Shown here one piece after another: positions 49,737 through 58,982 of a stretch of 64,000 bases of DNA (its first letter is position 1; every line of letters begins with the position of its first letter). Origin of the DNA: Massilia sp. Se16.2.3 (GTDB lineage Bacteria; Pseudomonadota; Gammaproteobacteria; Burkholderiales; Burkholderiaceae_D); NCBI RefSeq assembly GCF_014171595.1, contig NZ_CP050451.1, positions 434,001 to 498,000 of the forward strand. Reading direction: 5' to 3'. The translations under genes and the position numbers were made by a program. The notes below the pieces were generated by a model. That model did no database searches. It was not told where the DNA came from and was given only the letters and a program-made list of their open reading frames with translations.

Positions 49737-50222
49737 ATGAATTCACTAGACAAATTTGATTGCGCCATTCTGGCTGCGCTCCAGGCCGATGCCACCCTGT
49801 CGATCTCGGGTCTGAGCGAAAAGGTCGGCCTGTCCAGCACCCCCTGCTGGAAACGGGTCAAGCGCCTCGAGGAAGAGGGCTATATCGAAAGCCGCGTCAC
49901 CATCGTCAACCGCGAAAAAGTCGGCCTGCCGGTGACGGTGTTCGTCAGCGTGCGCACCACCGAACACGACGAAAAATGGCTGGCACGCTTCGCCGCCGCC
50001 GTGATCGCCCTGCCCGAGGTGCTGGAATTTCACCGCATGAGCGGCGACGTCGACTACCTGCTGAAGGTGGCCACCACCGACATCGCCGGCTACGACCGCT
50101 TCTACAAGAAGCTGATCAAGACCGCGCAGCTGAGCGGCGTGTCCTCGGCCTTCTCGATGGAGCAGATCAAGTGCACCACGGCGCTGCCGCTGGAGCTGAT
50201 CGCGCACGGTTTGCCTGCCTGA
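49737..50222 (+). CDS. Lrp/AsnC family transcriptional regulator
   Basis: A 161-residue regulator with an N-terminal HTH (LDKFDCAILAALQADATLSI, SEKVGLSSTPCWKRVKRLEEEG) and a RAM ligand domain (EVLEFHRMSGDVDYLLKV). It is divergent from the cysteine desulfurase fusion and upstream of an amino-acid binding protein, and may regulate either. A TATAAT hexamer ends only four bases before the ATG and there is no ribosome site, so the transcript could be leaderless or start elsewhere. Confidence 0.93.
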   Translation: MNSLDKFDCAILAALQADATLSISGLSEKVGLSSTPCWKRVKRLEEEGYIESRVTIVNREKVGLPVTVFVSVRTTEHDEKWLARFAAAVIALPEVLEFHRMSGDVDYLLKVATTDIAGYDRFYKKLIKTAQLSGVSSAFSMEQIKCTTALPLELIAHGLPA

Positions 50223-50292
50223 GTGCCGCTCCACCGCTGAGCTGATTCGTGCGATGATGGCGGCCGTTCGTACTACAAACGGAGACAGGCTG

Positions 50293-51426
50293 ATGCCATC
50301 GAAAATGAACATCGCGCCGCTGGCGCTGGCCGCGTTGCTGTGCGCCTCGCACGCAGCGTATGCACAGGAGCAGGTCGTCAGGATCGGCGTGACCGGCCCC
50401 CTCTCGGGCGCCAACGCCTTTGCCGGCAAGGACAACGAGAATGGCGTGCGTCTCGCCGTCGAAGAACTCAACGCCCAGAAAATCAAGGCCGGCGGCAAGC
50501 TGCTCCGCTTCGAGCTGCAGTCGGAAGATGACGCGGGCGACCCGAAGCAGGGCGTGACGGTTGCGCAGAAACTGGTCGACGGCGGCGTGAAATTCGTGCT
50601 GGGCCCGTACAACTCGGGCGTGGCGATTCCCGCTGCGCGCGTCTACAACGATGCCGGCGCATTGATGTCCACCGTCGGCACCAATCCGAAGATCACCCAA
50701 AGCGGCTACAAGGGCGTGTTCCGCATCGTCGCCAGCGATTCGCAGGTGGGTGGCGCCATGGCGAATTACGCCGCGCGCGAACTGAAACTCAAGAATGTCG
50801 GCATCATCGACGACCGCACGGCCTTCGGCACCGGCATCGCCAACGAATTCAAGCGCCAGGCCCAGGCGGCCGGCATGAAGGTCGCGGGCCACGAGTTCAC
50901 CAATGACAAGGCAAGCGACTTCGCAGCGATCCTCACCGCGCTGCGCGCGAAAAAGGTCGATGCCGTTTTCTTCGGCGGCTACGCGCCCCAGGCCGCACCG
51001 ATGGTGCGCCAGATGAAGGCACTCGGCCTGAACGTGCCGCTGCTGGGTGGCGACACCCTGTGCAGCCCCGAGATGGCGAAACTGGGCGGCGCCTTCGTCG
51101 GCGAAAACGTGCGCTGCGCCCAGGCCGGCGCGATCATCGCCAGGCAACCGAACGGCCCCGCTTTCCTCAACAAGTACAAGGCACGCTTCAAGCGCGACCC
51201 GGACGTCTACGCGCCCTCGTTCTACGATCAAACGATGTTCATCGGCCAGGCGATCAGGAGCGCCAACAGCCTGGATGCGGCAGCGGTGGCGCAGCAGCTG
51301 CGCACGCAGAGTTATCCGGGCGTGGTCGGCACCTATGGCTACGATGACAAGGGCAACCTGAAGAAGACCGCCGTCACCGTCTACACATTCAAAAACGGCG
51401 CGCTGGCGCCACTGGCAAGCTACTGA
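50293..51426 (+). CDS. Branched-chain amino acid-type ABC transporter substrate-binding protein
   Basis: A 377-residue periplasmic binding protein. GGAGAC precedes the ATG, and the signal peptide ends ASHAAYA. The Leu/Ile/Val-binding fold shows VVRIGVTGPLSGANAFAGKDNENGVRLAVEELN (in two parts, VVRIGVTGPLSG and DNENGVRLAVEELN), VKFVLGPYNSGVAIPAARVY and TNPKITQSGYKGVFRIVASD. It has no permease or ATPase gene beside it, so it must use components encoded elsewhere. It follows the Lrp-type regulator by 70 bp, and a DUF885 peptidase follows 11 bp later, so amino acid or peptide use is a reasonable theme. Confidence 0.93.
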   Translation: MPSKMNIAPLALAALLCASHAAYAQEQVVRIGVTGPLSGANAFAGKDNENGVRLAVEELNAQKIKAGGKLLRFELQSEDDAGDPKQGVTVAQKLVDGGVKFVLGPYNSGVAIPAARVYNDAGALMSTVGTNPKITQSGYKGVFRIVASDSQVGGAMANYAARELKLKNVGIIDDRTAFGTGIANEFKRQAQAAGMKVAGHEFTNDKASDFAAILTALRAKKVDAVFFGGYAPQAAPMVRQMKALGLNVPLLGGDTLCSPEMAKLGGAFVGENVRCAQAGAIIARQPNGPAFLNKYKARFKRDPDVYAPSFYDQTMFIGQAIRSANSLDAAAVAQQLRTQSYPGVVGTYGYDDKGNLKKTAVTVYTFKNGALAPLASY

Positions 51427-51437
51427 GGTAATACGAC

Positions 51438-53258
51438 ATGAACCAGACTTTCAAACTCGGCGTCCTGGCCGCCGCCGCACTCATCGCCTGCGCACCGGCT
51501 GGCGCGGCCCAGCAGGCCGCAAAGCATGCACACGCCCCTGCCAAGGCGATGACCGTCAACCCGCAGGCCGGCAAGGCCCTGAACAAACTCGCCGACGAGT
51601 ACTACGACGCGCTGGCGCGCTTCGATCCGGTATCGGCCAGCGAAAGCGGCGACAACCGCTTCATCGACCAGGTCGGCCTGTCGATCGCGCCAGCGGAACG
51701 GACTAAACAGTTTGCACGGTATAAAGCGTTCCAGAAGCGCCTGCACGCTATCCACCGCGACGCCTTGTCCCCGCGCGACCAGACCAGCTACGACATCCTC
51801 GACTACGAGCTGGCGACCGCCCTGCGCTTCGAACCCTTCCCGGAGCACCTGCTGCCGGTGAGCCAGATGGACAGCCTGCCGGTGACGCTGGCGAACTACG
51901 CCAGCGGCCAGGGCGCGCAGCCACTCTCCACGCCGAAGGACTACCGCGCCTATGCCAACCGCCTGGCACAGCTGGCCCCCTGGGTCGACCAGGCCATCGC
52001 CAACATGCGCGAGGGGATCAAGCGCGGCATCGTGCAGCCGAAATCGGTGATGGCCTCCGCCCTGCCCCAGTTCAAGCAGCTGGCGGCGACCTCGCCCGAC
52101 ACCAGCATCTACTACACGCCGGTGAAGAACTTCCCGGCCGGTTTTTCCGACGCCGACAAGCGCGCGCTGACCAAGCTGTATAGCGACACCATTGGCGGCA
52201 AGCTCAATCCAGCCCTCGGCCGCCTGGCGAGCTTCCTCGAGAAGGAATACCTGCCGGCCGCGCGCACTACCAGCGGCTGGAACGCGTTGCCCGACGGCGC
52301 CGAGTGGTACAAGGTGCGCGTGGCGAGCCAGACCACGACCGACCTGACGCCGGAAGCCATCCACGAGATCGGCCTGAAGGAAGTGGCGCGCATCCAGGGA
52401 GAATACGGCCGCATCGGCCCGAAGATGGGCTATACGGGCCCGGCCGCCGGCCTGCCGGCCTGGGTGTCGCAGCAGGCGAAATTCAAGCCTTTCAAAACCG
52501 AGCAGGAAGTCATCGACGTCTACCGCAAGCTCGACGCCCAGCTGCGTACCAAGCTGCCGGCCATCTTCAACCTGAAGCCGAAGTCGCCGCTGGACCTGCG
52601 CCTGGAACCTGAACTGAGCCGCGCCACGGCCTCGGACCACTACACGCCGCCGGCGGTGGACGGCAGCCGTCCGGGCGTGTTCTGGTCGGTCGTGAACGAC
52701 CCGACCCAGTACGGCAGCACCGGCATGGTCACCCTGTTCCTGCACGAAGGCCAGCCAGGCCACCACTTCCACATCGCCCTGGTGCAGGAACTCGGCCTGC
52801 CGAACTTCCGCAAATTTGGCGGCAACAACGCCTTCACTGAAGGCTGGGCGCTGTATGCGGAAACGCTGGGCAAGGACATGGGGCTGTTCGACAAGCCAGA
52901 GGATTACTTTGGCCACCTGAACGACGAAATGCTGCGCGCCGCACGCCTGGTGGTCGACACCGGCCTGCACACCAAGGGCTGGTCGCGCGAACAGGCGATC
53001 AAGTATTTCAGCGATACGCTGGGCTACAGCGAGCTTGAATCGCGGGCCCAGATCGAACGCTACATGGTGTGGCCGGGCCAGGCGCTGGGCTACAAGATCG
53101 GTTCGCTGAAGATCCTCGAACTGCGCCACCGCGCCGAAGCCGCGCTCGGACCGAAGTTCGACATCCGCAAGTTCCACGACATCGTGCTCGGTGAAGGCAC
53201 GCTGCCGCTGGCGCTGCTGGAGAAGAAGGTGGATCGCTGGATTGCGGCGAGCAAATAA
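51438..53258 (+). CDS. DUF885 family metallopeptidase-like protein, exported
   Basis: A 606-residue protein with a signal peptide (MNQTFKLGVLAAAALIACAP). The helical fold carries LFLHEGQPGHHFHIALVQE, a His-Glu zinc motif of the HEGxPGHH type, and NNAFTEGWALYAETLG with the third ligand Glu about 30 residues later. DUF885 proteins resemble carboxypeptidase Taq-like enzymes, but few have known activities. A periplasmic peptidase role next to an amino acid binding protein is plausible. The right-hand neighbour is a mobile unit starting 2 bp after its stop. Confidence 0.9.
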   Translation: MNQTFKLGVLAAAALIACAPAGAAQQAAKHAHAPAKAMTVNPQAGKALNKLADEYYDALARFDPVSASESGDNRFIDQVGLSIAPAERTKQFARYKAFQKRLHAIHRDALSPRDQTSYDILDYELATALRFEPFPEHLLPVSQMDSLPVTLANYASGQGAQPLSTPKDYRAYANRLAQLAPWVDQAIANMREGIKRGIVQPKSVMASALPQFKQLAATSPDTSIYYTPVKNFPAGFSDADKRALTKLYSDTIGGKLNPALGRLASFLEKEYLPAARTTSGWNALPDGAEWYKVRVASQTTTDLTPEAIHEIGLKEVARIQGEYGRIGPKMGYTGPAAGLPAWVSQQAKFKPFKTEQEVIDVYRKLDAQLRTKLPAIFNLKPKSPLDLRLEPELSRATASDHYTPPAVDGSRPGVFWSVVNDPTQYGSTGMVTLFLHEGQPGHHFHIALVQELGLPNFRKFGGNNAFTEGWALYAETLGKDMGLFDKPEDYFGHLNDEMLRAARLVVDTGLHTKGWSREQAIKYFSDTLGYSELESRAQIERYMVWPGQALGYKIGSLKILELRHRAEAALGPKFDIRKFHDIVLGEGTLPLALLEKKVDRWIAASK

Positions 53259-53260
53259 TC

Positions 53261-54340
53261 AAGGCTGGGGTCAGGTCTGACATTTGGACACGGCCTCAGC
53301 CTTAATGCAAAAAGCTGGGGTCAGGTCTGACATTCAGACACGACCTCAGCCTTGGCATCAGGCCGTATGCCGCACGGCTGCGCAATCTCAGCGACGACTG
53401 GCTTGCATGCCCTACCGTTACGGGCATGACCCGACCACTCCGACTCGAATTTCCCGGCGCCCTCTACCACGTCACAGCGCGCGGCAACCGGCGCAACCCC
53501 ATCTATCTGACCGATTCCGATCGCCGGGCCTGGCTTGATGTGCTCACGCTCGTGTGTGAACGTCACCATTGCGTCATCCATAGCTTTTGCCAGATGACCA
53601 ATCACTACCATTTGCTCGTCGAAACGATGGGGGCGAATCTTTCGCAGGCCATGCGTCAGCTCAATGGTTTGTACACCCAATATTTCAACTGGCGACACAG
53701 CCTCGTCGGGCATCTGTTTCAAGGACGCTATAAAGCCATCCTGGTACAAAAAGAAAGCTATCTACTGGAATTGGCCCGATACATTGTCCTGAATCCTGTG
53801 CGTGCGCGAGCGGTATCGTCGCTGGACGATTGGCAATGGAGCAGTCATCATTTAATCGTCGGTGGCGACGATGCCTCACCTCGCTGGCTGGAGCGCGATT
53901 GGCTACTCAGCCAATTCGGCGATATCCGTGCCGAAGCGCGTTCCGCCTATCGAGCCTTCGTCCTGGCAGGTATCGATCAGCCCAGCCCGCTTGCCGCAGC
54001 ACGCCACCAGATTCTTCTAGGCGATGACGCTTTCGTGTCCCGACACCACGATCTGCAACGATCTGAAGAACTGGTCGAAGCCGTCAAGGCTGAGCGCCGA
54101 GCCGTGGCACTACCCTTGGCCGAATATCGGACGCGGTATGCGGACAGGAATGAAGCAATGGCCCGCGCCTACCTGTCGACCGCTTTTACGATGCCGCAGA
54201 TAGCAGCTGCCTTCGGTGTCTCGACCAAGACGGTCAGCCGAGCGATCGCTGTTTTTGAAAGCTCAGCCTGCGCACTTAAGGCCGAGGTCGTGTCCGAATG
54301 TCAGACCTGACCCCAGCCTTTGCTTATGACCCCAGCCTTT
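53261..54340. mobile_element. Y1 transposase unit with 43-bp inverted hairpin repeats
   Basis: Two direct copies of a 43-bp sequence lie on the left (53261-53303 and 53311-53353, beginning AAGGCTGGGGTCAGGTCTGA and AAAGCTGGGGTCAGGTCTGA). An inverted copy lies on the right (54278-54320) with a partial copy after it (54326-54340). Each copy is itself a hairpin with AAGGCTG-GG and CC-TCAGCCTT ends. The right copy encodes the last ten residues of the transposase. Confidence 0.85.
53426..54310 (+). CDS. Y1 HUH transposase (RAYT-like) with C-terminal HTH
   Basis: A 294-residue transposase. LEFPGALYHVTARGNRRNPIYL is the usual start (LEFPGALYHVTARGN then RRNPIYL). MTNHYHLLVETMG holds the HUH metal motif, and LFQGRYKAILVQKESYLLEL precedes LARYIVLNPVRARAV, where the catalytic Tyr is expected. 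The C-terminus (residues about 230-285) has an HTH (TAFTMPQIAAAFGVSTKTV), unlike the shorter RAYT at 31.3 kb. Codons for the final KAEVVSECQT come from the flanking repeat. The complete repeat set suggests a recently active unit. Confidence 0.93.
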   Translation: MTRPLRLEFPGALYHVTARGNRRNPIYLTDSDRRAWLDVLTLVCERHHCVIHSFCQMTNHYHLLVETMGANLSQAMRQLNGLYTQYFNWRHSLVGHLFQGRYKAILVQKESYLLELARYIVLNPVRARAVSSLDDWQWSSHHLIVGGDDASPRWLERDWLLSQFGDIRAEARSAYRAFVLAGIDQPSPLAAARHQILLGDDAFVSRHHDLQRSEELVEAVKAERRAVALPLAEYRTRYADRNEAMARAYLSTAFTMPQIAAAFGVSTKTVSRAIAVFESSACALKAEVVSECQT

Positions 54341-54342
54341 GC

Positions 54343-55131
54343 TTACTTCACATTAATAAACGGCACCGCCCCACCTGCCACGTTCGGCAGCTTGCCATCC
54401 CATTTCTCGATCGCCAGGCGCTGGTTTTCCATTTCGCGCAGGCGGATCAGTTCGGGCGTGACCTGCTGGCGCTGGATGGCCAACGATTCGGCTTCGGCGC
54501 GGGCTTGCGCAACGCGCTGGCGGGCTTCGACTTCGATGCGCAGCAGGTCGCGTTCGGCCTTCAGTTTCAGCTGTTCGGCCGTGGTCTTGGCTTCGATCGC
54601 TTCGTTGAACGAGCGCGAGAAGTTGAAGTTCACGATCGAGAACTCGTCGACGACGATGGCGTGGCGGCCCAGACGTTCGCGCAGCGCCGTGACGATCTGG
54701 TCGCGCACGTCGGTGCGCCTGGCGATCAGTTCCTCGGCCGTGAAGCGCGCGGTGACGGCTTTCACCGCTTCCTGCACCGATGGGATGATCATGCGCTCGC
54801 CCGGTTCGTTGCCCAGGTCGCGGAACACCGTCACCGCGCCTTCCGGCTTGACGTGGTAGTTCAGCGCCACGCGGGTGTGCACGATCTGCAGGTCGCGCGA
54901 CGCGGCATCGCCCTCGCCTTCGCCCTTCTGGATCGACACGTTGACCAGGTTGATCTTCTGCGCCAGCGGCAGGCGGAAGTGGATGCCCTCGCTCAGGATC
55001 TCGTTGCTCGGGCTGCCGAACGTCGTCTTCACGCCCCGGTAACCGGCCGGCACGGTGCCAAACGGTGCCAGTGCGACCAGCAGCACCAGCACAATGATGG
55101 CACCGACGATTTTTACGGGAAATCCCCTCAT
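54343..55131 (-). CDS. Prohibitin / SPFH family membrane protein
   Basis: A 262-residue protein with one N-terminal membrane segment (VKIVGAIIVLVLLVALAPFG) followed by the SPFH (band 7) domain: GYRGVKTTFG, EGIHFRLPLAQKINLVNVSIQ and VALNYHVKPEGAVTVFRDLG. A coiled coil follows (QLKLKAERDLLRIEVEARQRVAQARAEAESLAI read in parts). Such proteins form large rings or rafts in the inner membrane and often control membrane proteases like FtsH. The 3' end lies 2 bp from the mobile unit, which contributes no coding sequence to it. The 199-bp gap to 55331 has an imperfect inverted repeat near 55197-55224 and no other gene. Confidence 0.92.
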   Translation of the reverse strand: MRGFPVKIVGAIIVLVLLVALAPFGTVPAGYRGVKTTFGSPSNEILSEGIHFRLPLAQKINLVNVSIQKGEGEGDAASRDLQIVHTRVALNYHVKPEGAVTVFRDLGNEPGERMIIPSVQEAVKAVTARFTAEELIARRTDVRDQIVTALRERLGRHAIVVDEFSIVNFNFSRSFNEAIEAKTTAEQLKLKAERDLLRIEVEARQRVAQARAEAESLAIQRQQVTPELIRLREMENQRLAIEKWDGKLPNVAGGAVPFINVK

Positions 55132-55330
55132 TTTTATTCTCCTTCTCGAGTTCTGCCGAACGATTCTTGCCGTTAGCAGGACGCCATGAATATGACGACC
55201 AACAAAGTATATTGTTCGTTGGTCATCAAGAGAATCAGGAATTACCGAAAATCAACTTCGAGAAAAGCGAAGCGTGATGGATCATTGCCGGAGCCGCCCT
55301 TGCAGCGGTCCGGCTTGATGCAGTTGCCGT

Positions 55331-56577
55331 TTACTTCCCGGGCACGATGCGCCAGACGACACCGCCGCCGTCGTCCACCACCAGCAGCGCGCCGTCCTGC
55401 GCCACCTCCACCGCCGCCGGGCGTCCCCAGACATCGCGGTCGCTCAACACCATGCCGGTCATGAAGTCCTGGTACTGGCCAGTCGGCACGCCCTTCTTCA
55501 TCATCACGCGCACCACCTTGTAGCCCGTGCGAATACCCCGGTTCCAGGAACCGTGCAGCGCCAGGAAGATGTCGCCCTCGTACTCCTTCGGAAAGGCATA
55601 TTTCGCGCCCTTCGGTGCCTGGTAGACCGTCATCCCCAGCGGCGCCGAGTGCGACTGGATCAGGGTGTCCGGTGTCGTTACTTTATCCTTCAGGTCGGGG
55701 CGGATGCCCTTCAAGCGCGGGTCTTCTTGGGCGCCGATGTAGTACCACGGCCAGCCGTAGAAGCCGCCCTGCTTCACGCGGGTGACGTAGTCCGGCGGCA
55801 GGTTGTCGCCCAGTTCGTCGCGCTCGTTGACGCTGCAGAACAGGTCACCCGTTTGCGGATGCACCAGCATGCCGACGCAGTTGCGCAGGCCATTGGCATA
55901 GGGGCGGCGGTTGCGGCCGTCGACATCGAAGGCCAGTACCGCGGCGCGCTCGGTTTCTTCGCCCCAGGCTGCGCCCAGGCCATACTTCGCTTCCCACTGC
56001 GCCAGCGGCAACGAGGGCTGCGCGCCGATGCGTGATGCGATGTTGGTCGCCGAGCCGACCGACAGGAACATGGTCTTGCCGTCTTTCGAGAAGGCCAGCG
56101 TGCGCGTGACGTGGCCACCGCTGGTGTCGCTGATCTTGTCGACGACGACTTCCGGCTCGCCCTGCGCCTTCAGGTCGCCCACGCTGTAGGGAAAGCGCAC
56201 GACCGAATTGACGTTGGCGACGTACAGGTAGGTCGGGTTCGGTCCGGCCGGCCACAGGGCCATGCCGTAGGGACGCGACAGGCCGGTGGCGTACACGCTG
56301 ACGCCATCGGCCTTGATGCCGTCTGTCGAGCGCAGGATCGTGATCTGGCCCTTGGCCGCTTCCGACAGGAAGATGTCGCCGTTCGGCGCGCGCAGCGGCA
56401 GGCGCGATTTGCCGAGATTCTCGGCATAGATGCCAACTTTAAAACCTTTCGGGACGGCCGGCAGCGCGCCGTCCGGACGCGGCGCCAGCTTCGGGCCGTT
56501 GCCGGCGCTTTCGCTGGCGAAGGGCTGGACCAGGTCGGCGACACGGATGCGGTGCAGGTCGCCTGGCTTGTCGACAG
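55331..56577 (-). CDS. Sorbosone/glucose dehydrogenase-type beta-propeller protein, probably fused to the preceding cytochrome c
   Basis: The frame is open back to the cytochrome c stop with no ATG, GTG or TTG near the beginning, and a GTG at 56296 would omit the first blade. It encodes PKGFKVGIYAENLGKSRLP, LRAPNGDIFLSEAAKG, YATGLSRPYGMALWPAG, RTLAFSKDGKTMFLSVGSA, GLRNCVGMLVHPQTGDLFC, YGWPWYYIG and HGSWNRG, motifs of PQQ-type soluble sugar dehydrogenases. The frame joins the cytochrome sequence if one C is added in the GCC repeats near 56582, so one fused periplasmic protein of about 560 residues is likely. Confidence 0.82.
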
Positions 56578-57015
56578 TCAGGCGGCGGCATCCGCACCGC
56601 CTGCCTTCGCGCTTTCCGGCGCTGCAGCCACAGCGGCCTGGCCGCTTTGCCCGGCCAGGAAATCGATCACGGCGGCGCGCTGCTTCGCGTCGGCGACGCC
56701 GATCGGCATCGCGGTGCCGGGTACGTCCTTGTTCGGGTCGCGCAGGAAGACGTCGAGCTCTGCGCGGGTCCAGGTTTTACCTGCCGCGCCGGCTTTCGTC
56801 AGGGCCTCGGTGTAGTTGAAATGCGGGACGGCGGCGGCTTTGCGCTCGAGGACGTTGAACAGGCCAGGGCCAGCGCGCGAGGACAGTTTATTGTCGACGG
56901 TGTGGCAGCTGGCGCAGTTTTGTTCGAAGTAGGTTTGGCCGAGGGTGGGGGCGGCGTGGGCGATGCCGGCCAGGGCCAAGTTGGCGGCAATGACCGCGGT
57001 GAGTTGTGTTTTCAC
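56578..57015 (-). CDS. Cytochrome c domain, probably N-terminal part of the dehydrogenase
   Basis: A GTG at 57015 with GGAAG upstream begins VKTQLTAVIAANLALAGIAHA, a clear signal peptide for export. The haem motif is YFEQNCASCHTVDN, with GPGLFNVL and a distal Met ligand in GTAMPIGV. It has 145 residues and ends in an Ala-rich linker. It would accept electrons from the linked dehydrogenase and pass them to the respiratory chain. The stop codon at 56578 is probably the result of the same missing C proposed for the next frame. Confidence 0.88.
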   Translation of the reverse strand: MKTQLTAVIAANLALAGIAHAAPTLGQTYFEQNCASCHTVDNKLSSRAGPGLFNVLERKAAAVPHFNYTEALTKAGAAGKTWTRAELDVFLRDPNKDVPGTAMPIGVADAKQRAAVIDFLAGQSGQAAVAAAPESAKAGGADAAA

Positions 57016-57108
57016 GGTTAGTCTTCCATGTTCGTCGTGGTCGCGCAGAGCCAGGGGCGTGCACCCGATATCGGGGCTGTTGCCCGCTCTGTTATTGATA
57101 TGTTGAAT

Positions 57109-57212
57109 CCGCGTGGGCTCAAGAGCCCACCCTACAAGAGACGCCGCGTATCCGCGTGGGCTCGGGGCGCCCACCCTACAGTTTCGTAGGGTGGGCACTT
57201 GTGCCCACGCGG
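57109..57212. repeat. Three REP-type palindromes
   Basis: 57109-57135 (GGGCTCAAGAGCCC core), 57152-57179 (GGGCTCGGGGCGCCC) and 57185-57212 (GGGCACTTGTGCCC), with outer ends GTAGGGTGG and CCACCCTAC in both orientations. They lie between the cytochrome c and M14 peptidase genes, which are both on the minus strand. Confidence 0.8.
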
Positions 57213-57249
57213 ATTGAAGCGTCCGATCATCGCGAACGCGGGGGTAGTC

Positions 57250-58950
57250 TCAATCGACCATGAACACCGGATACCGGCGCCATTCCGGCTCGCGGTACTT
57301 CGCGCAGTTGGCGAAGATGAAGTCGAGCACCGCTTCCTGGTTCACCAGCAACGAAGGATTGGCCGCCTTCCATGCGGCGAACTTCGCCGCCAGTTCCGGC
57401 TCCTCGCTCAGCAAACGCTCGGCCTCGTCCTCGAACACATAATTCGAATACGCTTCCTTCTTCTCCAGCACGCTGTTGAAGAAGCCCCAGCGGAAGTAGC
57501 TGTCGTGGGCCAGGGGCTCCAGCGTTTCGACGACGTAGCGCGCGCGGTCCTGGGCTAGCGAGATCACATAGTCGCCGGCGCGTACCAGCACGGCGCCGCG
57601 GCGCTTTTCCAGCTGCACCTCGTCGTGGAACATGTGGCCTTCGTAGGCGTTCGGACGCGATGCCACCGACACGACGTGGTACCAGGCCACGTCCTGCATG
57701 CGGTCCTCGCTCACGCGCTCCATCGCCACGCCGTTCAGTTGCAGGCGTTCGATGGCGTCAACCCAGGCTTGCGGCACGATATAGGCTTTTGGCGCCGCCA
57801 CCGTCACATCGGCATTGAAACGGTTGTAGTAGGTGATGTCGCGCTCCCATGGGCTGGAACGGTCGTAGTACAGGCGGGTGTAGTCGCCCAGCACGCTCGG
57901 CTTGTATTTCGCTTCATAGCCCTTGAAGCGGAAGGTGGCGGTGTTCTCTTCGTCCATGACCCAGTGGATCGGCCACTCGGCGCGCGTGCGTCCGAGCTGC
58001 CTGGCGGCGCGCCGCAACGACTGGATCTGCTCCGCGTTTCGCACCGTGAACTCGAGCGCCGTCTCGACCAGGGCGCGCATCGATTCGTAGCGGTCGCGGA
58101 AAGGTTTGAGCATGTGCGTCTCGGGCATGAAACCGATCGTGTGGTGCAGGGCCGCGTAACCGGTCGAGAAGCGCGCCGTTTCCAGGAATTCGGCGATGCC
58201 ATGGTCCGGGCTGTCCTTGACCGGGTTCACGTAGGGACAGGTCGGCCAGCCGCGCGCCTCCATCCCGGCATACAGCGCCGGCAGCATGGTGCCAGTCAGG
58301 AAGGTGCCGAGTTCTCCGCCCAGCTTGTCGGCCTGGGTGTGGATCAGCGTCATCGTATAGCTGTAGTCGGCGCCGTTCGACGTATGGGTGTCCACCATCA
58401 CGTCCGGGTCCCAGGACGTGAACAGCCTGTTGAACACCTGGGCGGTGAGCGTGTCGCACTTGACGAAGTCGCGGTTCAGGTCCAGGTGGCGGCTGTTGCC
58501 ACGAAAGCCGAACTGCTCCGGGCCGTCCTGGTTCACGCGCGAGGTGTTGGCGCGGTTGATGCTGCCGTCGACGTTATACAGCGGGACGAACAGGAACACG
58601 GTCTGGCCCAACGCAGCCAGGCGCTCCGGCTGGATACAGAAATCGCGCACCAGGGCCATGCAGGCATCGACGCCTTCCGGTTCGCCCGGGTGGATGCCGT
58701 TGTTGTTGAAGAAGACAGGCCGCCCGGCCGCCTTGATGGCATCACGCTCGAACACGCCGTCGCTGCTGACCACGCCGGCGTGGATCGGCAGCCCGGCGTC
58801 CGAGGTGCCGACGACGCCAAAGCGCAGCACGTTTGGATAGCGCCGCGCCAGGTCCTCATACCAGGCGATGCACTCGCCCAGGGTGGTGGTCTGGTTCTGG
58901 TTGCCCAGTTCATAGGGCGTCTTCAATTCGTTCGACAGTGGGTTCGACAT
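57250..58950 (-). CDS. M14 family zinc carboxypeptidase-like protein
   Basis: A 566-residue protein without an obvious signal peptide. Zinc ligands are in FFNNNGIHPGEPEGVDA (His and Glu) and VMVDTHTSNGADYSYTM (His). HLDLNRDFV gives the substrate-binding Asn-Arg, and ETHMLKPFRDR contains the usual catalytic Glu region. The length and the C-terminal domain of about 200 residues go beyond a simple carboxypeptidase A. A role in peptide processing is likely, target unknown. It lies 32 bp after the histidine kinase gene on the same strand. Confidence 0.9.
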   Translation of the reverse strand: MSNPLSNELKTPYELGNQNQTTTLGECIAWYEDLARRYPNVLRFGVVGTSDAGLPIHAGVVSSDGVFERDAIKAAGRPVFFNNNGIHPGEPEGVDACMALVRDFCIQPERLAALGQTVFLFVPLYNVDGSINRANTSRVNQDGPEQFGFRGNSRHLDLNRDFVKCDTLTAQVFNRLFTSWDPDVMVDTHTSNGADYSYTMTLIHTQADKLGGELGTFLTGTMLPALYAGMEARGWPTCPYVNPVKDSPDHGIAEFLETARFSTGYAALHHTIGFMPETHMLKPFRDRYESMRALVETALEFTVRNAEQIQSLRRAARQLGRTRAEWPIHWVMDEENTATFRFKGYEAKYKPSVLGDYTRLYYDRSSPWERDITYYNRFNADVTVAAPKAYIVPQAWVDAIERLQLNGVAMERVSEDRMQDVAWYHVVSVASRPNAYEGHMFHDEVQLEKRRGAVLVRAGDYVISLAQDRARYVVETLEPLAHDSYFRWGFFNSVLEKKEAYSNYVFEDEAERLLSEEPELAAKFAAWKAANPSLLVNQEAVLDFIFANCAKYREPEWRRYPVFMVD

Positions 58951-58982
58951 AAGGATCCGGCAGGAGGTTAAAGGCCAAGCCG

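Noticed and set aside
55197..55224. Inverted repeat GACCAAC/GTTGGTC upstream of the prohibitin-like gene
   Set aside because: The arms are short and 14 bases apart, there is no T run and no clear promoter alignment, so it may be chance.
55284..55313. Hairpin after the dehydrogenase gene as terminator
   Set aside because: The stem has a bulge and no T run follows on the minus strand.
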